A program made the translations under genes and the position numbers. This document shows, in pieces, positions 1-8,714 of a DNA stretch of 35,258 nucleotides. Position 1 is the first letter of the stretch, and each line of letters begins with the position of its first letter. This DNA is from Agrococcus pavilionensis RW1 (GTDB lineage: Bacteria; Actinomycetota; Actinomycetes; Actinomycetales; Microbacteriaceae): assembly GCF_000400485.1 (NCBI RefSeq), contig NZ_ASHR01000029.1:1-35258 (forward strand). Direction: 5' to 3'. The notes beneath the pieces were generated by a model, which was given only the letters and a program-made list of their open reading frames with translations, had not been told where the DNA came from and made no database searches.

Positions 1-222
1 GCTCAAAGAAGCTGAGGCACGTCGGTCGGCAGCGGCCTGGCGGAGCACGTGCGCTAGACTTCCCGCAGCGTCCGACGGGCGCTCGCACAGGTTTTCCGGG
101 CGGCACCGCCGACCCGGGTCGTCCCCGCGAGGGGGCGGAAGGAAGGATTCGCGCCGGGGCGCGCCCCGTTCGCGACAGAGATGACGACCGGCGGCGCCGG
201 TCGTGGCAGGAGCGCGCCAGCG
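1..222 (+). promoter_or_regulatory. Upstream and leader region of the RNase E/G gene
   Basis: No convincing coding region is visible. A TAnnnT box (TAGACT, 55-60) could be a -10 element. A short perfect palindrome (155-168, CGGGGC-GC-GCCCCG) lies just before the first possible start. An AGGAG at 208-212 stands ten bases before the ATG at 223. The promoter call is an inference from one hexamer and is weak. Confidence 0.3.
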
Positions 223-2724
223 ATGGTGGACAACGACACGACCCTCCCCGAAGAGCCGACGACGGCGACGGGGGCAGCAGAGACGAGCGAGCCCGAGGCG
301 CAGAAGGCGCCCCGCAAGCGCGCCACGACGCGCCGCAAGGCGGCCGCGTCCCCGGAGACGGCGGATGCGTCGACGGACACGGCGGATGCGTCGCCCGAGC
401 AGGCGGTCGCGTCGCCCGAGCAGACGGCGGTCGCCGAGCCCGCGCAGCAGCCCGAGGCGCCGGCCCCAGACTCGCTCACCGAGTCGGGGGAGCAGGAGCC
501 CGGCCACGAGCCCGGCCTCGCCGACCCCGGGAAGCCTGCGGACGCATCCGGCTCGGAGGAGGCGACCCAGGTCGCGCCGAGCGAGGACGACCCCATCGCC
601 GCCGCACGCACGCTGCCCGAGCTGCCCGCCGGGCCCTTCGGCCTGCTCTTCCACGCCCCCGACCTCGAGCGGCTCCCGACGCTGCCGCCGCTGCGCGCGG
701 AGCTCGACGACGAGGACGACGAGGGCGACGACCAGCAGGACGGCCGGCGCTCGCGCCGCTCGCGCTCGCGGTCGCGCTCGCGCCGCAGCGAGGACGAGAA
801 GCCGCTCATCACCGAGCCGCAGAAGGTGCGCGGCTCGACCCGGCTCGAGGCGAAGCGCCAGCGCCGGCGCGAGGGCCGCGACGCCGGTCGTCGCCGCACG
901 GTCGTGACCGAGACCGAGTTCCTCGCTCGCCGCGAGGCCGTCGAGCGGCAGATGATCGTGCGCTCGAAGCACGACCGCGTGCAGCTCGCGGTGCTCGAGG
1001 ACGGCGTGCTCGTCGAGCACTACGTCGCGAAGGCGAGCGAGTCGAGCCTCATCGGCAACGTCTACCTCGGCCGCGTGCAGAACGTGCTGCCGAGCATGGA
1101 GGCCGCCTTCGTCGACATCGGCCGCGGCCGCAACGCCGTGCTCTACTCGGGCGAGGTCGACTGGGACGCCGCCGAGCTCGAGGGCCAGCCGCGCAAGATC
1201 GAGCTCGCGCTCAAGCCCGGCGACACCGTGCTCGTGCAGGTCACGAAGGATCCGGTCGGCCACAAGGGCGCCCGGCTCACGAGCCAGATCTCGCTGCCCG
1301 GCCGCTACCTCGTGTCGGTGCCCGGCGGCTCGATGAACGGCATCTCGCGCAAGCTGCCCGACACGGAGCGCGCGCGCCTCAAGAAGATCCTCAAGCAGGT
1401 GCTGCCCGAGGGCGTCGGCGTCATCGTGCGCACCGCCGCCGAGGGCGCGACCGAGGAGCAGCTCACGCGCGACGTCGAGCGCCTCACACGCCAGTGGGAG
1501 CGCATCCAGCAGCTCCGGAACGGCTCCGCGCCGCAGCGACTGCACGCCGAGCCCGACCTGCTCGTGAAGATCGTCCGCGACGTCTTCAACGAGGACTTCT
1601 CGAAGCTCATCATCCAGGGCTCGGAGGCGCTCACCACGATCCGGGAGTACCTCGAGGCCATCGCGCCCGACCTGCTCGACCGGGTCGAGGCCTACGACGG
1701 CACCGACGACCCCTTCGACCACTTCCGCATCGCGGAGCAGATCGACAAGGCGCTCGACCGCAAGGTGTGGCTGCCCTCCGGCGGCTCGCTCGTCATCGAC
1801 CGCACCGAGGCGATGACCGTCGTCGACGTCAACACCGGCCGCTTCGTCGGCGCGGGCGGCAACCTCGAGGAGACGGTCACCAAGAACAACCTCGAGGCGG
1901 CCGAGGAGATCGTGCGCCAGCTGCGGCTGCGCGACATCGGCGGCATCATCGTGATCGACTTCATCGACATGGTGCTCGAGTCGAACCGCGACCTCGTGCA
2001 GCGGCGCCTCATCGAGTGCTTGAGCCGCGACCGCACGAAGCACCAGGTGGCGGAGGTCACGAGCCTCGGCCTCGTGCAGATGACGCGCAAGAAGCTCGGC
2101 CTCGGCCTGCTCGAGACCTACTCGGAGCCGTGCGAGATCTGCGCCGGCCGCGGCGTCATCGTGCACCACGAGCCCGTCTCGAAGCCGCAGCGCCAGCAGC
2201 AGGAGAACGGCGGCCAGGGCGGCGGTCGCCGACGCGGCCGCGGCAAGCAGGGCGAGCAGCAGCCCGAGCAGCACCAGCAGCAGCAGGGCGGCGGCAACGG
2301 CGGCGGCACGCACGCGATCACCGACGACATGCGCAAGGGGCTGTCGCAGATCGCGGCCGCCGCGAAGGGCAAGCCGGTCGACGCCGAGCAGCCGGTCGTC
2401 GAGCAGCCGGTCGTCGAGCAGCCTGTCGTCGAGCAGCCCAAGGGCGAGCAGGGCCGGCGCGAGCGCCCCTCCGGCAAGGTGCAGCCCTCGAAGGCCGCGG
2501 TCGAGGCCGTCGCCGCCGAGCCGGTCGTGACGATCCTCGACATCCCCGTCGAGGCGAAGCAGGAGCCCGTGGCCGAGAAGGCGACGGAGCGCGACCTCGA
2601 CGGGCTGCTCGGCGGGGCGCTCGACGCACTCGCGGCGCCCGCGCCCGGCACCGGCAAGGCCGCGCGCCGCTCGCGCCGCGCCTCCTCGGGCGTCATCACG
2701 GCGAAGCCCGACGACGACCGCTGA
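223..2724 (+). CDS. rne: Ribonuclease E/G (Rne/Rng family)
   Basis: Endoribonuclease of the RNase E/G family, which cleaves single-stranded RNA in rRNA processing and mRNA turnover. From the ATG at 223 the protein has 833 residues. A disordered acidic/Ala-Pro-rich N-terminus contains an RSRRSRSRSRSRRS basic tract. An S1-like RNA-binding segment follows at about 267-350 (SSLIGNVYLGRVQNVL). The catalytic core has the metal-binding motif DVNTG near 535, LEAAEEIVRQLRLRD, and IDFIDM near 579. The zinc-link CEIC is near 637. The C-terminal tail is Gln/Gly-rich and low-complexity. An in-frame ATG at 181 would add 14 residues but has no nearby ribosome site, while AGGAG at 208-212 fits 223. The catalytic core flanked by long disordered tails is the usual actinobacterial arrangement. 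Its transcript probably ends at the hairpin at 2755-2804. Confidence 0.93.
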   Translation: MVDNDTTLPEEPTTATGAAETSEPEAQKAPRKRATTRRKAAASPETADASTDTADASPEQAVASPEQTAVAEPAQQPEAPAPDSLTESGEQEPGHEPGLADPGKPADASGSEEATQVAPSEDDPIAAARTLPELPAGPFGLLFHAPDLERLPTLPPLRAELDDEDDEGDDQQDGRRSRRSRSRSRSRRSEDEKPLITEPQKVRGSTRLEAKRQRRREGRDAGRRRTVVTETEFLARREAVERQMIVRSKHDRVQLAVLEDGVLVEHYVAKASESSLIGNVYLGRVQNVLPSMEAAFVDIGRGRNAVLYSGEVDWDAAELEGQPRKIELALKPGDTVLVQVTKDPVGHKGARLTSQISLPGRYLVSVPGGSMNGISRKLPDTERARLKKILKQVLPEGVGVIVRTAAEGATEEQLTRDVERLTRQWERIQQLRNGSAPQRLHAEPDLLVKIVRDVFNEDFSKLIIQGSEALTTIREYLEAIAPDLLDRVEAYDGTDDPFDHFRIAEQIDKALDRKVWLPSGGSLVIDRTEAMTVVDVNTGRFVGAGGNLEETVTKNNLEAAEEIVRQLRLRDIGGIIVIDFIDMVLESNRDLVQRRLIECLSRDRTKHQVAEVTSLGLVQMTRKKLGLGLLETYSEPCEICAGRGVIVHHEPVSKPQRQQQENGGQGGGRRRGRGKQGEQQPEQHQQQQGGGNGGGTHAITDDMRKGLSQIAAAAKGKPVDAEQPVVEQPVVEQPVVEQPKGEQGRRERPSGKVQPSKAAVEAVAAEPVVTILDIPVEAKQEPVAEKATERDLDGLLGGALDALAAPAPGTGKAARRSRRASSGVITAKPDDDR
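2386..2439 (+). repeat. 15-bp tandem repeat in the RNase E/G tail
   Basis: The unit GAGCAGCCGGTCGTC occurs three times head to tail (2386-2400, 2401-2415, 2416-2430, the last with one change) plus a partial fourth copy. It encodes a repeated five-residue unit, EQPVV, in the disordered C-terminal tail. Copy number is likely to vary between strains by slippage (inference). Confidence 0.9.
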
Positions 2725-2754
2725 TCGAGCAGGCCGCCCCTGCGTCGATCGAAG

Positions 2755-2804
2755 AGGCGCGCAGCGCCGCATCGAGATCCGTCTCGATGCGGCGCTGCGC
2801 GCCT
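2755..2804. terminator. Bidirectional hairpin terminator between rne and the DUF4031 gene
   Basis: A perfect 23-bp inverted repeat (2755-2777 and 2782-2804) closes a four-base loop TCCG. It lies between two convergent genes and overlaps the first base pairs of the DUF4031 stop codon. There is no clear T tract on either side, as is common in high-GC actinobacteria. Placement between convergent genes supports use in both directions. Confidence 0.8.
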
Positions 2805-3084
2805 ACTCGACGAGCGGAGGCCGCCGGTCGCGCTCCTTCACGCGCAGCCCGCTCGCGATGAGGCGCTTCACGAGCACCTTCGGCGCCACCTGCTCGGCGC
2901 CCATCGCCACGAGCTCGGCGATCCGCTCGGCGGGCACGTCGTAGTGGTCGTGGTCGAACCCGCGCCGAGGGATGCCCGCCGCGCGCGCGAACCCGTGCAG
3001 CTCGTCGAGCGACGAGTCGCTCACGAGGTGCGCCCACATCGTGCCGTGATTGGGCCAGAGCGGCTCGTCCACCAGGATCGCCAT
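2803..3084 (-). CDS. DUF4031 domain-containing protein
   Basis: A 93-residue protein starting MAILVDEPLWPNHGTMWAHL. The DEPxWPxHGxxWAHLVSD block and the following HGFARAAGIPRRGFDHDHYDVP match what I recall of the DUF4031 family, whose function is unknown. The conserved His and Asp residues (HGTMWAH, DHDHYD) could bind metal, but this is only an inference. An in-frame ATG 16 codons upstream (3132) would add a low-complexity extension, so the MAILVDEP start is preferred. It is divergent from rplU and convergent with rne, a position often seen in Microbacteriaceae. The stop codon lies inside the shared terminator hairpin. Confidence 0.85.
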   Translation of the reverse strand: MAILVDEPLWPNHGTMWAHLVSDSSLDELHGFARAAGIPRRGFDHDHYDVPAERIAELVAMGAEQVAPKVLVKRLIASGLRVKERDRRPPLVE

Positions 3085-3121
3085 GCGCCCCACGGTAGCG
3101 GCGGCACGCGGGGCGGCGCTG

Positions 3122-3151
3122 TTGACCGGCATGGCTCGCGGCGTGTATCGT
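3122..3151 (+). promoter_or_regulatory. Candidate promoter of rplU-rpmA
   Basis: TTGACC (3122-3127) and TATCGT (3146-3151) are separated by 18 bases. This fits a housekeeping sigma-70-type -35 and an actinobacterial TAnnnT -10. Transcription would start near 3158, giving a leader of about 80 bases before rplU. Confidence 0.5.
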
Positions 3152-3240
3152 TGTTCGCTGGCGCTCGTCGCAATTCCTTGCGCGCGCTACAAGCTTCGTC
3201 CCGGCCCCGCCGGGAGTCGTTCCAACAGTGAGGATCCAAC

Positions 3241-3549
3241 GTGGTGTACGCAATCGTGCGCGCCGGCGGCCGGCAGGAGAAGGTCGAGGTCGGCACCGTG
3301 CTCGTCGTCGACCGCATCGCCGGTGACGACAACGGCAACGTCGAGCTGGCCCCCGTGCTGCTCGTCGACGGCGACAAGGTCACGACCGACGCCGACGCGC
3401 TCGCCAAGGTCAAGGTGACGGCCGAGGTCGTCACCGACCTGCGCGGCCCGAAGATCCGCATCCAGCACTACCGCAACAAGACCGGCTACAAGCGCCGCAT
3501 GGGCCACCGCTCGGAGCTCACGCGCCTCAAGGTCACCGGCATCAAGTAA
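3241..3549 (+). CDS. rplU: 50S ribosomal protein L21
   Basis: L21 of the large ribosomal subunit, 102 residues, the usual length. The N-terminus ([18 protein letters not shown]) and the C-terminal block ([19 protein letters not shown]) are the family signature. Two GTG codons stand in a row at the start (3241 and 3244). GTGAGGA at 3228-3234 is the likely ribosome site, and either GTG could be used. rpmA follows after 13 bases, so the two form the usual L21-L27 operon. Confidence 0.97.
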   Translation: MVYAIVRAGGRQEKVEVGTVLVVDRIAGDDNGNVELAPVLLVDGDKVTTDADALAKVKVTAEVVTDLRGPKIRIQHYRNKTGYKRRMGHRSELTRLKVTGIK

Positions 3550-3562
3550 GGGAGCCGCAGAC

Positions 3563-3817
3563 ATGGCACACAAGAAGGGCGCATCGTCCACCCGCAACGG
3601 CCGTGACTCGAACGCGCAGCGCCTCGGCGTGAAGCGCTTCGGCGGCCAGGTCGTCAAGGCCGGCGAGATCATCGTCCGCCAGCGCGGCACCCACTTCCAC
3701 CCCGGCGCCGGCGTCGGCCGTGGCGGCGACGACACGCTGTTCGCCCTCGAGGCGGGCGCGGTCGAGTTCGGTACGAAGGGCGGCCGCAAGGTCGTCAACA
3801 TCGTCGCCGCGGGCTGA
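3563..3817 (+). CDS. rpmA: 50S ribosomal protein L27
   Basis: L27 of the large ribosomal subunit, 84 residues. The N-terminus [20 protein letters not shown] has no cleavable extension of the kind found in Firmicutes, and [20 protein letters not shown] is the family signature. The flexible N-terminal arm reaches the peptidyl-transferase centre (established for the family). It is co-transcribed with rplU. A UUCG-capped hairpin follows and separates it from obgE. Confidence 0.97.
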   Translation: MAHKKGASSTRNGRDSNAQRLGVKRFGGQVVKAGEIIVRQRGTHFHPGAGVGRGGDDTLFALEAGAVEFGTKGGRKVVNIVAAG

Positions 3818-3834
3818 CACCAGACACACCCGAT

Positions 3835-3864
3835 GAACGGGGCGGGCTTCGGCTCGCCCCGTTC
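3835..3864 (+). terminator. UUCG-capped hairpin between rpmA and obgE
   Basis: A 13-pair stem (ten perfect pairs, GAACGGGGCG with CGCCCCGTTC, plus an inner G.U, G-C and C-G) closes a C(UUCG)G tetraloop, an exceptionally stable cap. Only a weak T run follows. obgE starts 21 bases later in the same direction, so it may be a partial terminator that lowers read-through, or a processing site. Confidence 0.6.
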
Positions 3865-3885
3865 TCGCATCGAGAGGAGGCCTCC

Positions 3886-5418
3886 GTGGCGACATTCGTC
3901 GACCAGGTGACGCTGCACCTGCGCGCAGGGAACGGCGGCCACGGCTGCGTCTCCGTCAAGCGCGAGAAGTTCAAGCCGCTCGCCGGCCCCGACGGCGGCA
4001 ACGGCGGCGACGGCGGCGACATCGTGCTCGTCGCCGACAACCAGGTGACGACGCTGCTCGGCTACCACCGCAACCCGCACCGCGCGAGCGAGAACGGGCA
4101 GCCGGGCATGGGCGACCACCGCTCCGGCACGACGGGCGCCGACCTCGTGCTGCCCGTGCCGGTCGGCACGGTGGTGTCGGATGCGTCGGGCGAGCAGCTC
4201 GCGGACCTCTCGCAAGCGGGCATGCGGGTCGTCGTCGCCGAGGGCGGCCAGGGCGGGCTCGGCAACGCCGCGCTCTCCAACCAGAAGCGCCGCGCGCCCG
4301 GCTTCGCGCTCCTCGGCACGCCGGGCTTCGAGGGCGACGTCACGCTCGAGCTCAAGACCGTCGCCGACGTCGCGCTCGTGGGCTTCCCGAGCGCCGGCAA
4401 GTCGAGCCTCGTCGCCGCGATGTCGGCCGCGCGGCCGAAGATCGCCGACTACCCGTTCACGACGCTGCACCCGAACCTCGGCGTCGTCGAGTCCGGCCAG
4501 ACGCGCTACACGATCGCCGACGTGCCGGGCCTCATCGAGGGCGCGAGCGAGGGCAAGGGCCTCGGGCTCGAGTTCCTCCGCCACGTCGAGCGCTGCTCGG
4601 CGCTCCTGCATGTCATCGACTGCGCGACGCTCGAGCCGGGCCGCGACCCGGTGAGCGACCTGCAGGTCATCCTCGCGGAGCTCGCCGCCTACCCGGTGCC
4701 CGAGGGCCAGACGCCGCTGCTCGAGCGCCAGCAGCTCGTCGCGCTCAACAAGATCGACGTGCCCGAGGCCGCCGAGCTCGCCGCGTTCGTGCGCGAGGAC
4801 ATCGAGGCGATGGGCTTCCGGGTCTTCGAGATCTCGACCGTCGCGCACAAGGGCCTGCGCGAGCTCTCGTTCGCGCTCGCCGAGATCGTCGAGGCCGACC
4901 GCGCGGCGAAGGCCGCCGAGCCGGTGCCCGAGCGCATCGTGCTGCGGCCGCGCGCGATCGACGACGCCGGCTTCACCATCAAGGTCGAGGGCTCGCACGC
5001 CGGACCGGTGTACCGCATCCTCGGTGCGAAGCCCGAGCGCTGGGTGCAGCAGACCGACTTCCAGAACGACGAGGCGGTCGGCTACCTCGCCGACCGGCTC
5101 GCGAAGCTCGGCACGGAGGAGGCGCTGCTCAAGGCCGGCGCCGTCCCGGGCGCGACCGTCGTCATCGGGCCCGGCGCGGGCATCGTCTTCGACTGGGAGC
5201 CGACGATCGTCTCGGCCGCCGAGCTCGTCGGCAACCGCGGCACCGACCCGCGGCTCGACCGGAACGACCGCCGCACGACCGCGGAGCGGCGCGACGAGTA
5301 CCACCGCCGCATGGACGCGAAGCAGGCCGCGCGCGACGAGCTCGGCACCGAGCGCGAGGCGGGCCTGTGGACCGACGACGAGGGCTTCGAGGTGCAGCGC
5401 TGGGAAGACGAGGGATGA
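3886..5418 (+). CDS. obgE: GTPase ObgE/CgtA
   Basis: Large-subunit assembly GTPase of the Obg family, 510 residues from a GTG start. The N-terminal glycine-rich Obg fold (about 1-158) includes [18 protein letters not shown] and GGNGGDGGD. The G domain follows with P-loop GFPSAGKSS at about 166-174, DVPGLIEGA near 212 and NKID near 288. The C-terminal OCT domain (about 345-425) is followed by a charged tail of roughly 60 residues. The presence of the OCT domain is usual for Gram-positive and actinobacterial Obg. The rplU-rpmA-obgE order is widely conserved. The stop overlaps the proB start (ATGA), so the two are translationally coupled. Confidence 0.96.
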   Translation: MATFVDQVTLHLRAGNGGHGCVSVKREKFKPLAGPDGGNGGDGGDIVLVADNQVTTLLGYHRNPHRASENGQPGMGDHRSGTTGADLVLPVPVGTVVSDASGEQLADLSQAGMRVVVAEGGQGGLGNAALSNQKRRAPGFALLGTPGFEGDVTLELKTVADVALVGFPSAGKSSLVAAMSAARPKIADYPFTTLHPNLGVVESGQTRYTIADVPGLIEGASEGKGLGLEFLRHVERCSALLHVIDCATLEPGRDPVSDLQVILAELAAYPVPEGQTPLLERQQLVALNKIDVPEAAELAAFVREDIEAMGFRVFEISTVAHKGLRELSFALAEIVEADRAAKAAEPVPERIVLRPRAIDDAGFTIKVEGSHAGPVYRILGAKPERWVQQTDFQNDEAVGYLADRLAKLGTEEALLKAGAVPGATVVIGPGAGIVFDWEPTIVSAAELVGNRGTDPRLDRNDRRTTAERRDEYHRRMDAKQAARDELGTEREAGLWTDDEGFEVQRWEDEG

Positions 5419-6206
5419 CGCGGCTCGACCTCACCGCCGGCGAGCGAGTCGTCGTCAAGGTCGGCTCCTCGTCGATCTCGGGCGAGCGGCGCGGCCAGAT
5501 CGAGCCGCTCGTCGACGCCCTCGCCCGGCTGCACCGCTCAGCCGAGGTCATCCTCGTGTCCTCCGGCGCGATCTCGACCGGCATGCCGTACCTCGGCCTC
5601 GAGTCGCGGCCCGTCGACCTGCCGATGCAGCAGGCCGCGGCCGCGGTCGGGCAGAACGTGCTCATGAACCGCTACCAGCGGAGCCTCTCGCGGCACGAGG
5701 TCGTCGCGGCGCAGATCCTCTTGACCGCCTCCGACATGGAGCTCGGCTCGCACCGCATCAACGCGAGGAACGCGCTCGAGCGGCTGCTCGAGCTGCGGAT
5801 GCTGCCGATCGTCAACGAGAACGACACGGTCGCGACCCATGAGATCCGCTTCGGCGACAACGACCGGCTCGCGGCGCTCGTCGCGCGGCTCGTGGGCGCC
5901 GACCGGCTCATCCTGCTCTCGGACATCGAGGCGCTCCGCACCGCGCCGCCGGACGAGCCCGGCTCCGAGCCGATCGAGCGCGTGCCCTTCGGCGACCCGC
6001 TCGAGGGCGTGCGCCTCGGCGCCTCCGGCTCGCACATCGGCTCGGGCGGCGCGATGACGAAGGTCGACGCGGCCCGGCTCGCGGCCGACGCGGGCGTCAC
6101 GGTCACCGTCACCGCGACGCCGCTGCTCGACCGGCTGCTCTCGGGCGAGCGGCTCGGCACCGAGTTCGAGCCGAATCCCGCGGTCCGCGCGCCCGTCGCC
6201 GGATGA
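5415..6206 (+). CDS. proB: Glutamate 5-kinase
   Basis: Phosphorylates L-glutamate to glutamyl 5-phosphate, the first step of proline synthesis, in the cytoplasm. The start at 5415 overlaps the obgE stop as ATGA and gives 263 residues. Amino-acid-kinase motifs are clear: [10 protein letters not shown] near the start, [22 protein letters not shown] and [12 protein letters not shown] for substrate and ATP contacts, and [12 protein letters not shown]. The C-terminal PUA domain found in E. coli-type ProB (about 365 residues) is absent, so this is the short form. proA lies two genes downstream in the same transcript. Confidence 0.95.
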   Translation: MTRLDLTAGERVVVKVGSSSISGERRGQIEPLVDALARLHRSAEVILVSSGAISTGMPYLGLESRPVDLPMQQAAAAVGQNVLMNRYQRSLSRHEVVAAQILLTASDMELGSHRINARNALERLLELRMLPIVNENDTVATHEIRFGDNDRLAALVARLVGADRLILLSDIEALRTAPPDEPGSEPIERVPFGDPLEGVRLGASGSHIGSGGAMTKVDAARLAADAGVTVTVTATPLLDRLLSGERLGTEFEPNPAVRAPVAG

Positions 6207-6628
6207 GCGTCGTCGAGCTCGGCCCGGCCGACGCTCCAGCGGCGATCGCGCTCTGGGAGGCCACCGCGCTCACGCGCCCGTGGAACCCGCCGCGCGCCGA
6301 CTTCGACCGCGCGATCTCCGACAGCGCATCCGCCGTGCTCGGCATCCGCGACGGCGACGCGCTCGTCGCGACCGCGATGGTCGGCCACGACGGCCACCGC
6401 GGCTGGCTCTACTACCTCGCCGTCGCGCCCGACCAGCAGCGCCGCGGGCTCGGCGCGGCGCTCGTGCGCGCGGCCGAGGCCTGGATCGTCGCGCGCGGCG
6501 GCGTGAAGCTGCAGCTCATGGTGCGGGGCGAGAACGACGCGGTCGCGGCGTTCTACCGCGCGCTCGGCTACGACGAGCAGCCCGTCGTGGTGCACGGGCG
6601 CCGCCTCGAGGCATCCGGCGGCTCCTAG
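6203..6628 (+). CDS. GNAT family N-acetyltransferase
   Basis: A 141-residue single-domain GNAT enzyme that transfers an acetyl group from acetyl-CoA to an unknown amine. Motif A, the acetyl-CoA pyrophosphate loop, is visible as LAVAPDQQRRGLGAALVRAAE (QRRGLG). Motif B follows as LMVRGENDAVAAFYRALGY. Its layout resembles the YpeA-type subgroup (inference from memory of that family). The start overlaps the proB stop as ATGA. It sits between proB and proA, where no such gene is needed for proline synthesis, so it is probably a passenger in the operon. Confidence 0.85.
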   Translation: MSVVELGPADAPAAIALWEATALTRPWNPPRADFDRAISDSASAVLGIRDGDALVATAMVGHDGHRGWLYYLAVAPDQQRRGLGAALVRAAEAWIVARGGVKLQLMVRGENDAVAAFYRALGYDEQPVVVHGRRLEASGGS

Positions 6629-6631
6629 GAT
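6626..6631 (+). promoter_or_regulatory. Leaderless-type -10 box before proA
   Basis: TAGGAT is followed by exactly six bases and then the proA ATG. This is the spacing expected when transcription starts at the start codon. The box includes the TAG stop of the GNAT gene, so proA could have its own leaderless promoter inside the operon. Confidence 0.45.
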
Positions 6632-6637
6632 CGAGGC

Positions 6638-7885
6638 ATGGCCGATGACCTCGACGCGCTGCTGACCGACTCGAAGCGGGCCTCCCGCGCCCTCGGCGTC
6701 GCGCCGGCGGGCCAGCGGCACGAGGCGATCCGCGCGATCGCGACCGCGATCGAGCGCGCGACCGACCGCATCCTCGCCGCGAACGCCGAGGACCTCGAGC
6801 GCGGGCGCGAGAGCGGCCTCGCCGAGGGCATGCTCGACCGGCTGCTGCTCGACGAGCGCCGCATCGCGGGCCTCGCCGCGGCCGCCCGCGCGCTCGCCGA
6901 GCTGCCCGACCCCATCGGCGAGGTGCTGCGCGAGCGCACGCTGCCGAACGGGCTCGAGCTCACCGAGGTGCGCGTGCCGTTCGGCGTCGTCGGCGTCATC
7001 TACGAGGCGCGCCCCAACGTCACGGTCGACCTCGCGTGCATCGGGCTCGGCTCCGGCAACGCGGTCGTGCTGCGCGGCGGCTCGGCCGCCGAGCGCACGA
7101 ACGCCGCGCTCGTCGAGGCGATCCAGGATGCGGTGGAGGGCGAGGGCCTGCCGCGCGAGGTCGTGCAGACGATCGACCGCTTCGGCCGCGACGGCGCCGG
7201 CCGGCTCATGCGCGCCCGCGGCCTCATCGACCTGCTCGTGCCGCGGGGGAGCGCCGCGCTCATCGACCGCGTCGTGACCGAGTCGACCGTGCCCGTCATC
7301 GAGACCGGCGCGGGCGTCGTGCACGCGTTCGTCGACCGCGCCGCCGACCTCCCAATGGCGCTCGACATCGTGCTCAACGCCAAGACGCAGCGCACGAGCG
7401 TCTGCAACGCGCTCGAGACGTTGCTCGTGCACCGCGACATCGCCGAGACCGCCGTGCCGACCATCGCGGTCGCGCTGCAGCAGGCGGGCGTCACGATCCA
7501 CGCCGACGGCGCGCTGCCCGGCGTCGACGCGGCCGCGCCGCTCGGCGACGGCGGCTGGGCGACCGAGCACCTCTCGATGGACGTCGCGATCGGCGTCGTC
7601 GACGACCTCGACGCCGCGATCGAGCACGTCAACGCCTTCGGCACCCACCACACCGACACGATCATCACCGACGACGAGGATGCGGCGGCGCGGTTCCTCG
7701 CGGAGGTCGACTCCGCCGTCGTCATGCACAACGCATCCACCCGGTTCACCGACGGCGGCGAGTTCGGCTTCGGCGCCGAGGTGGGCATCTCGACCCAGAA
7801 GGCGCACGCGCGCGGCCCGATGGGGCTGCCCGAGCTCACGAGCACGAAGTGGATCGTGCGGGGCACCGGCCAGGTGCGGGCCTGA
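6638..7885 (+). CDS. proA: Glutamate-5-semialdehyde dehydrogenase
   Basis: Reduces glutamyl 5-phosphate to glutamate 5-semialdehyde with NADPH, the second step of proline synthesis. It has 415 residues, the normal length. Signatures include VPFGVVGVIYEARPNVTVD, the nucleotide-binding region with VLRGGSAAERTN, and the catalytic cysteine in AKTQRTSVCNALETLLVH. ALDH-type elements GEFGFGAEVGISTQKAHARGP lie near the C-terminus. The only genes between proB and proA are the GNAT gene and a nine-base spacer. Expression could come from the upstream operon or the leaderless-type box. Confidence 0.96.
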   Translation: MADDLDALLTDSKRASRALGVAPAGQRHEAIRAIATAIERATDRILAANAEDLERGRESGLAEGMLDRLLLDERRIAGLAAAARALAELPDPIGEVLRERTLPNGLELTEVRVPFGVVGVIYEARPNVTVDLACIGLGSGNAVVLRGGSAAERTNAALVEAIQDAVEGEGLPREVVQTIDRFGRDGAGRLMRARGLIDLLVPRGSAALIDRVVTESTVPVIETGAGVVHAFVDRAADLPMALDIVLNAKTQRTSVCNALETLLVHRDIAETAVPTIAVALQQAGVTIHADGALPGVDAAAPLGDGGWATEHLSMDVAIGVVDDLDAAIEHVNAFGTHHTDTIITDDEDAAARFLAEVDSAVVMHNASTRFTDGGEFGFGAEVGISTQKAHARGPMGLPELTSTKWIVRGTGQVRA

Positions 7886-7900
7886 CCGATCCGACCGCGA

Positions 7901-7906
7901 TAGGCT
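7901..7906 (+). promoter_or_regulatory. Leaderless-type -10 box before the 64-residue membrane protein gene
   Basis: TAGGCT, seven bases, then ATG at 7914. This spacing fits a leaderless transcript that could also carry nadD, the next gene and rsfS. Confidence 0.4.
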
Positions 7907-7913
7907 TGCACCC

Positions 7914-8108
7914 ATGACGCTGATCACGCTGACCTCGGCCCTGCTCGAGGCCTCGCTCGAGGCCGAGGGCGACGCCGCTGCGGGCTTCGGCCCCTACATC
8001 GCCGCGGGCATCACCGCCGCCGTCTTCATCATCTCGGCGGTCGTGCTGCGATCGTTCCGCGACGTCGCGCACCGCTCCGAGCGGCACGACGTGCACGGCA
8101 ACGCCTGA
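7914..8108 (+). CDS. Small single-pass membrane protein
   Basis: A 64-residue protein (MTLITLTSALLEASLEAEGD...). One hydrophobic segment lies at about residues 25-47 (FGPYIAAGITAAVFIISAVVL), followed by a positively charged, histidine-containing tail, which predicts an N-out/C-in orientation. I do not recognise a family. The ATG at 7914 has a TAnnnT box seven bases upstream and no Shine-Dalgarno sequence. It is followed by nadD after nine bases, so the two are probably in one transcript. The function is unknown. Confidence 0.7.
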   Translation: MTLITLTSALLEASLEAEGDAAAGFGPYIAAGITAAVFIISAVVLRSFRDVAHRSERHDVHGNA

Positions 8109-8117
8109 TCCGCCTCC

Positions 8118-8714
8118 GTGGCTGAGCGCCGCCGACGCCTCGGCATCATGGGCGGCACGTTCGATCCCGTCCACAACGGCCACCTCGTCGCCGCGAGCGA
8201 GGTCGCGCACCACTTCGCGCTCGACGAGGTCGTGTTCGTGCCGACGGGCGAGCCGTACCAGAAGCGCAACGTCTCGCCGAGCGAGGACCGCTACCTCATG
8301 ACGGTCATCGCGACGGCGTCGAACCCGCGCTTCCGCGTCAGCCGCATCGACATCGACCGCGGCGGGCCGACCTACACGATCGACACCCTCCGCGACGTGC
8401 GGGCGGCGCACCCCGACGCCGAGCTCTTCTTCATCACCGGGGCGGATGCGTTCACCTCGATCGTGGAGTGGAAGGACGCCGACGAGCTCTGGGAGCTCGC
8501 GCACTTCGTCGCGGTCACCCGCCCGGGCCACCACCTCTCGGTGCAGGACTATCCGAGGGAGCGTGTCTCGGAGCTGGAGATCCCCGCCCTTGCGATATCC
8601 TCGACCGATTGCCGAGCGCGCGTTCGCGCCGGCTATCCCGTCTGGTACCTCGTGCCCGACGGGGTGGTTCAATACATCAGCAAGCACGACCTGTACCGGA
8701 GACTGACAGCATGA
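8118..8714 (+). CDS. nadD: Nicotinate-nucleotide adenylyltransferase
   Basis: Adenylates nicotinic acid mononucleotide with ATP to form deamido-NAD, a required step in NAD synthesis. It has 198 residues from a GTG start. The nucleotidyltransferase motif [19 protein letters not shown] carries the HxGH catalytic pair, and [10 protein letters not shown] lines the substrate site. The C-terminal [21 protein letters not shown] is the ISSTxxR motif, with Cys where Ile is usual. The stop overlaps the next start (ATGA). The nadD-...-rsfS neighbourhood is conserved across bacteria. Confidence 0.95.
   Translation: MAERRRRLGIMGGTFDPVHNGHLVAASEVAHHFALDEVVFVPTGEPYQKRNVSPSEDRYLMTVIATASNPRFRVSRIDIDRGGPTYTIDTLRDVRAAHPDAELFFITGADAFTSIVEWKDADELWELAHFVAVTRPGHHLSVQDYPRERVSELEIPALAISSTDCRARVRAGYPVWYLVPDGVVQYISKHDLYRRLTA

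Noticed and set aside
181-222. Upstream in-frame ATG of the RNase E/G gene
   Set aside because: No ribosome site is suitably placed; AGGAG at 208-212 serves the ATG at 223.
3187-5304. Long open frame antisense to rplU-rpmA-obgE
   Set aside because: Arg/Asp/Leu-rich translation without any domain; it is the mirror of strong third-position GC in the real genes.
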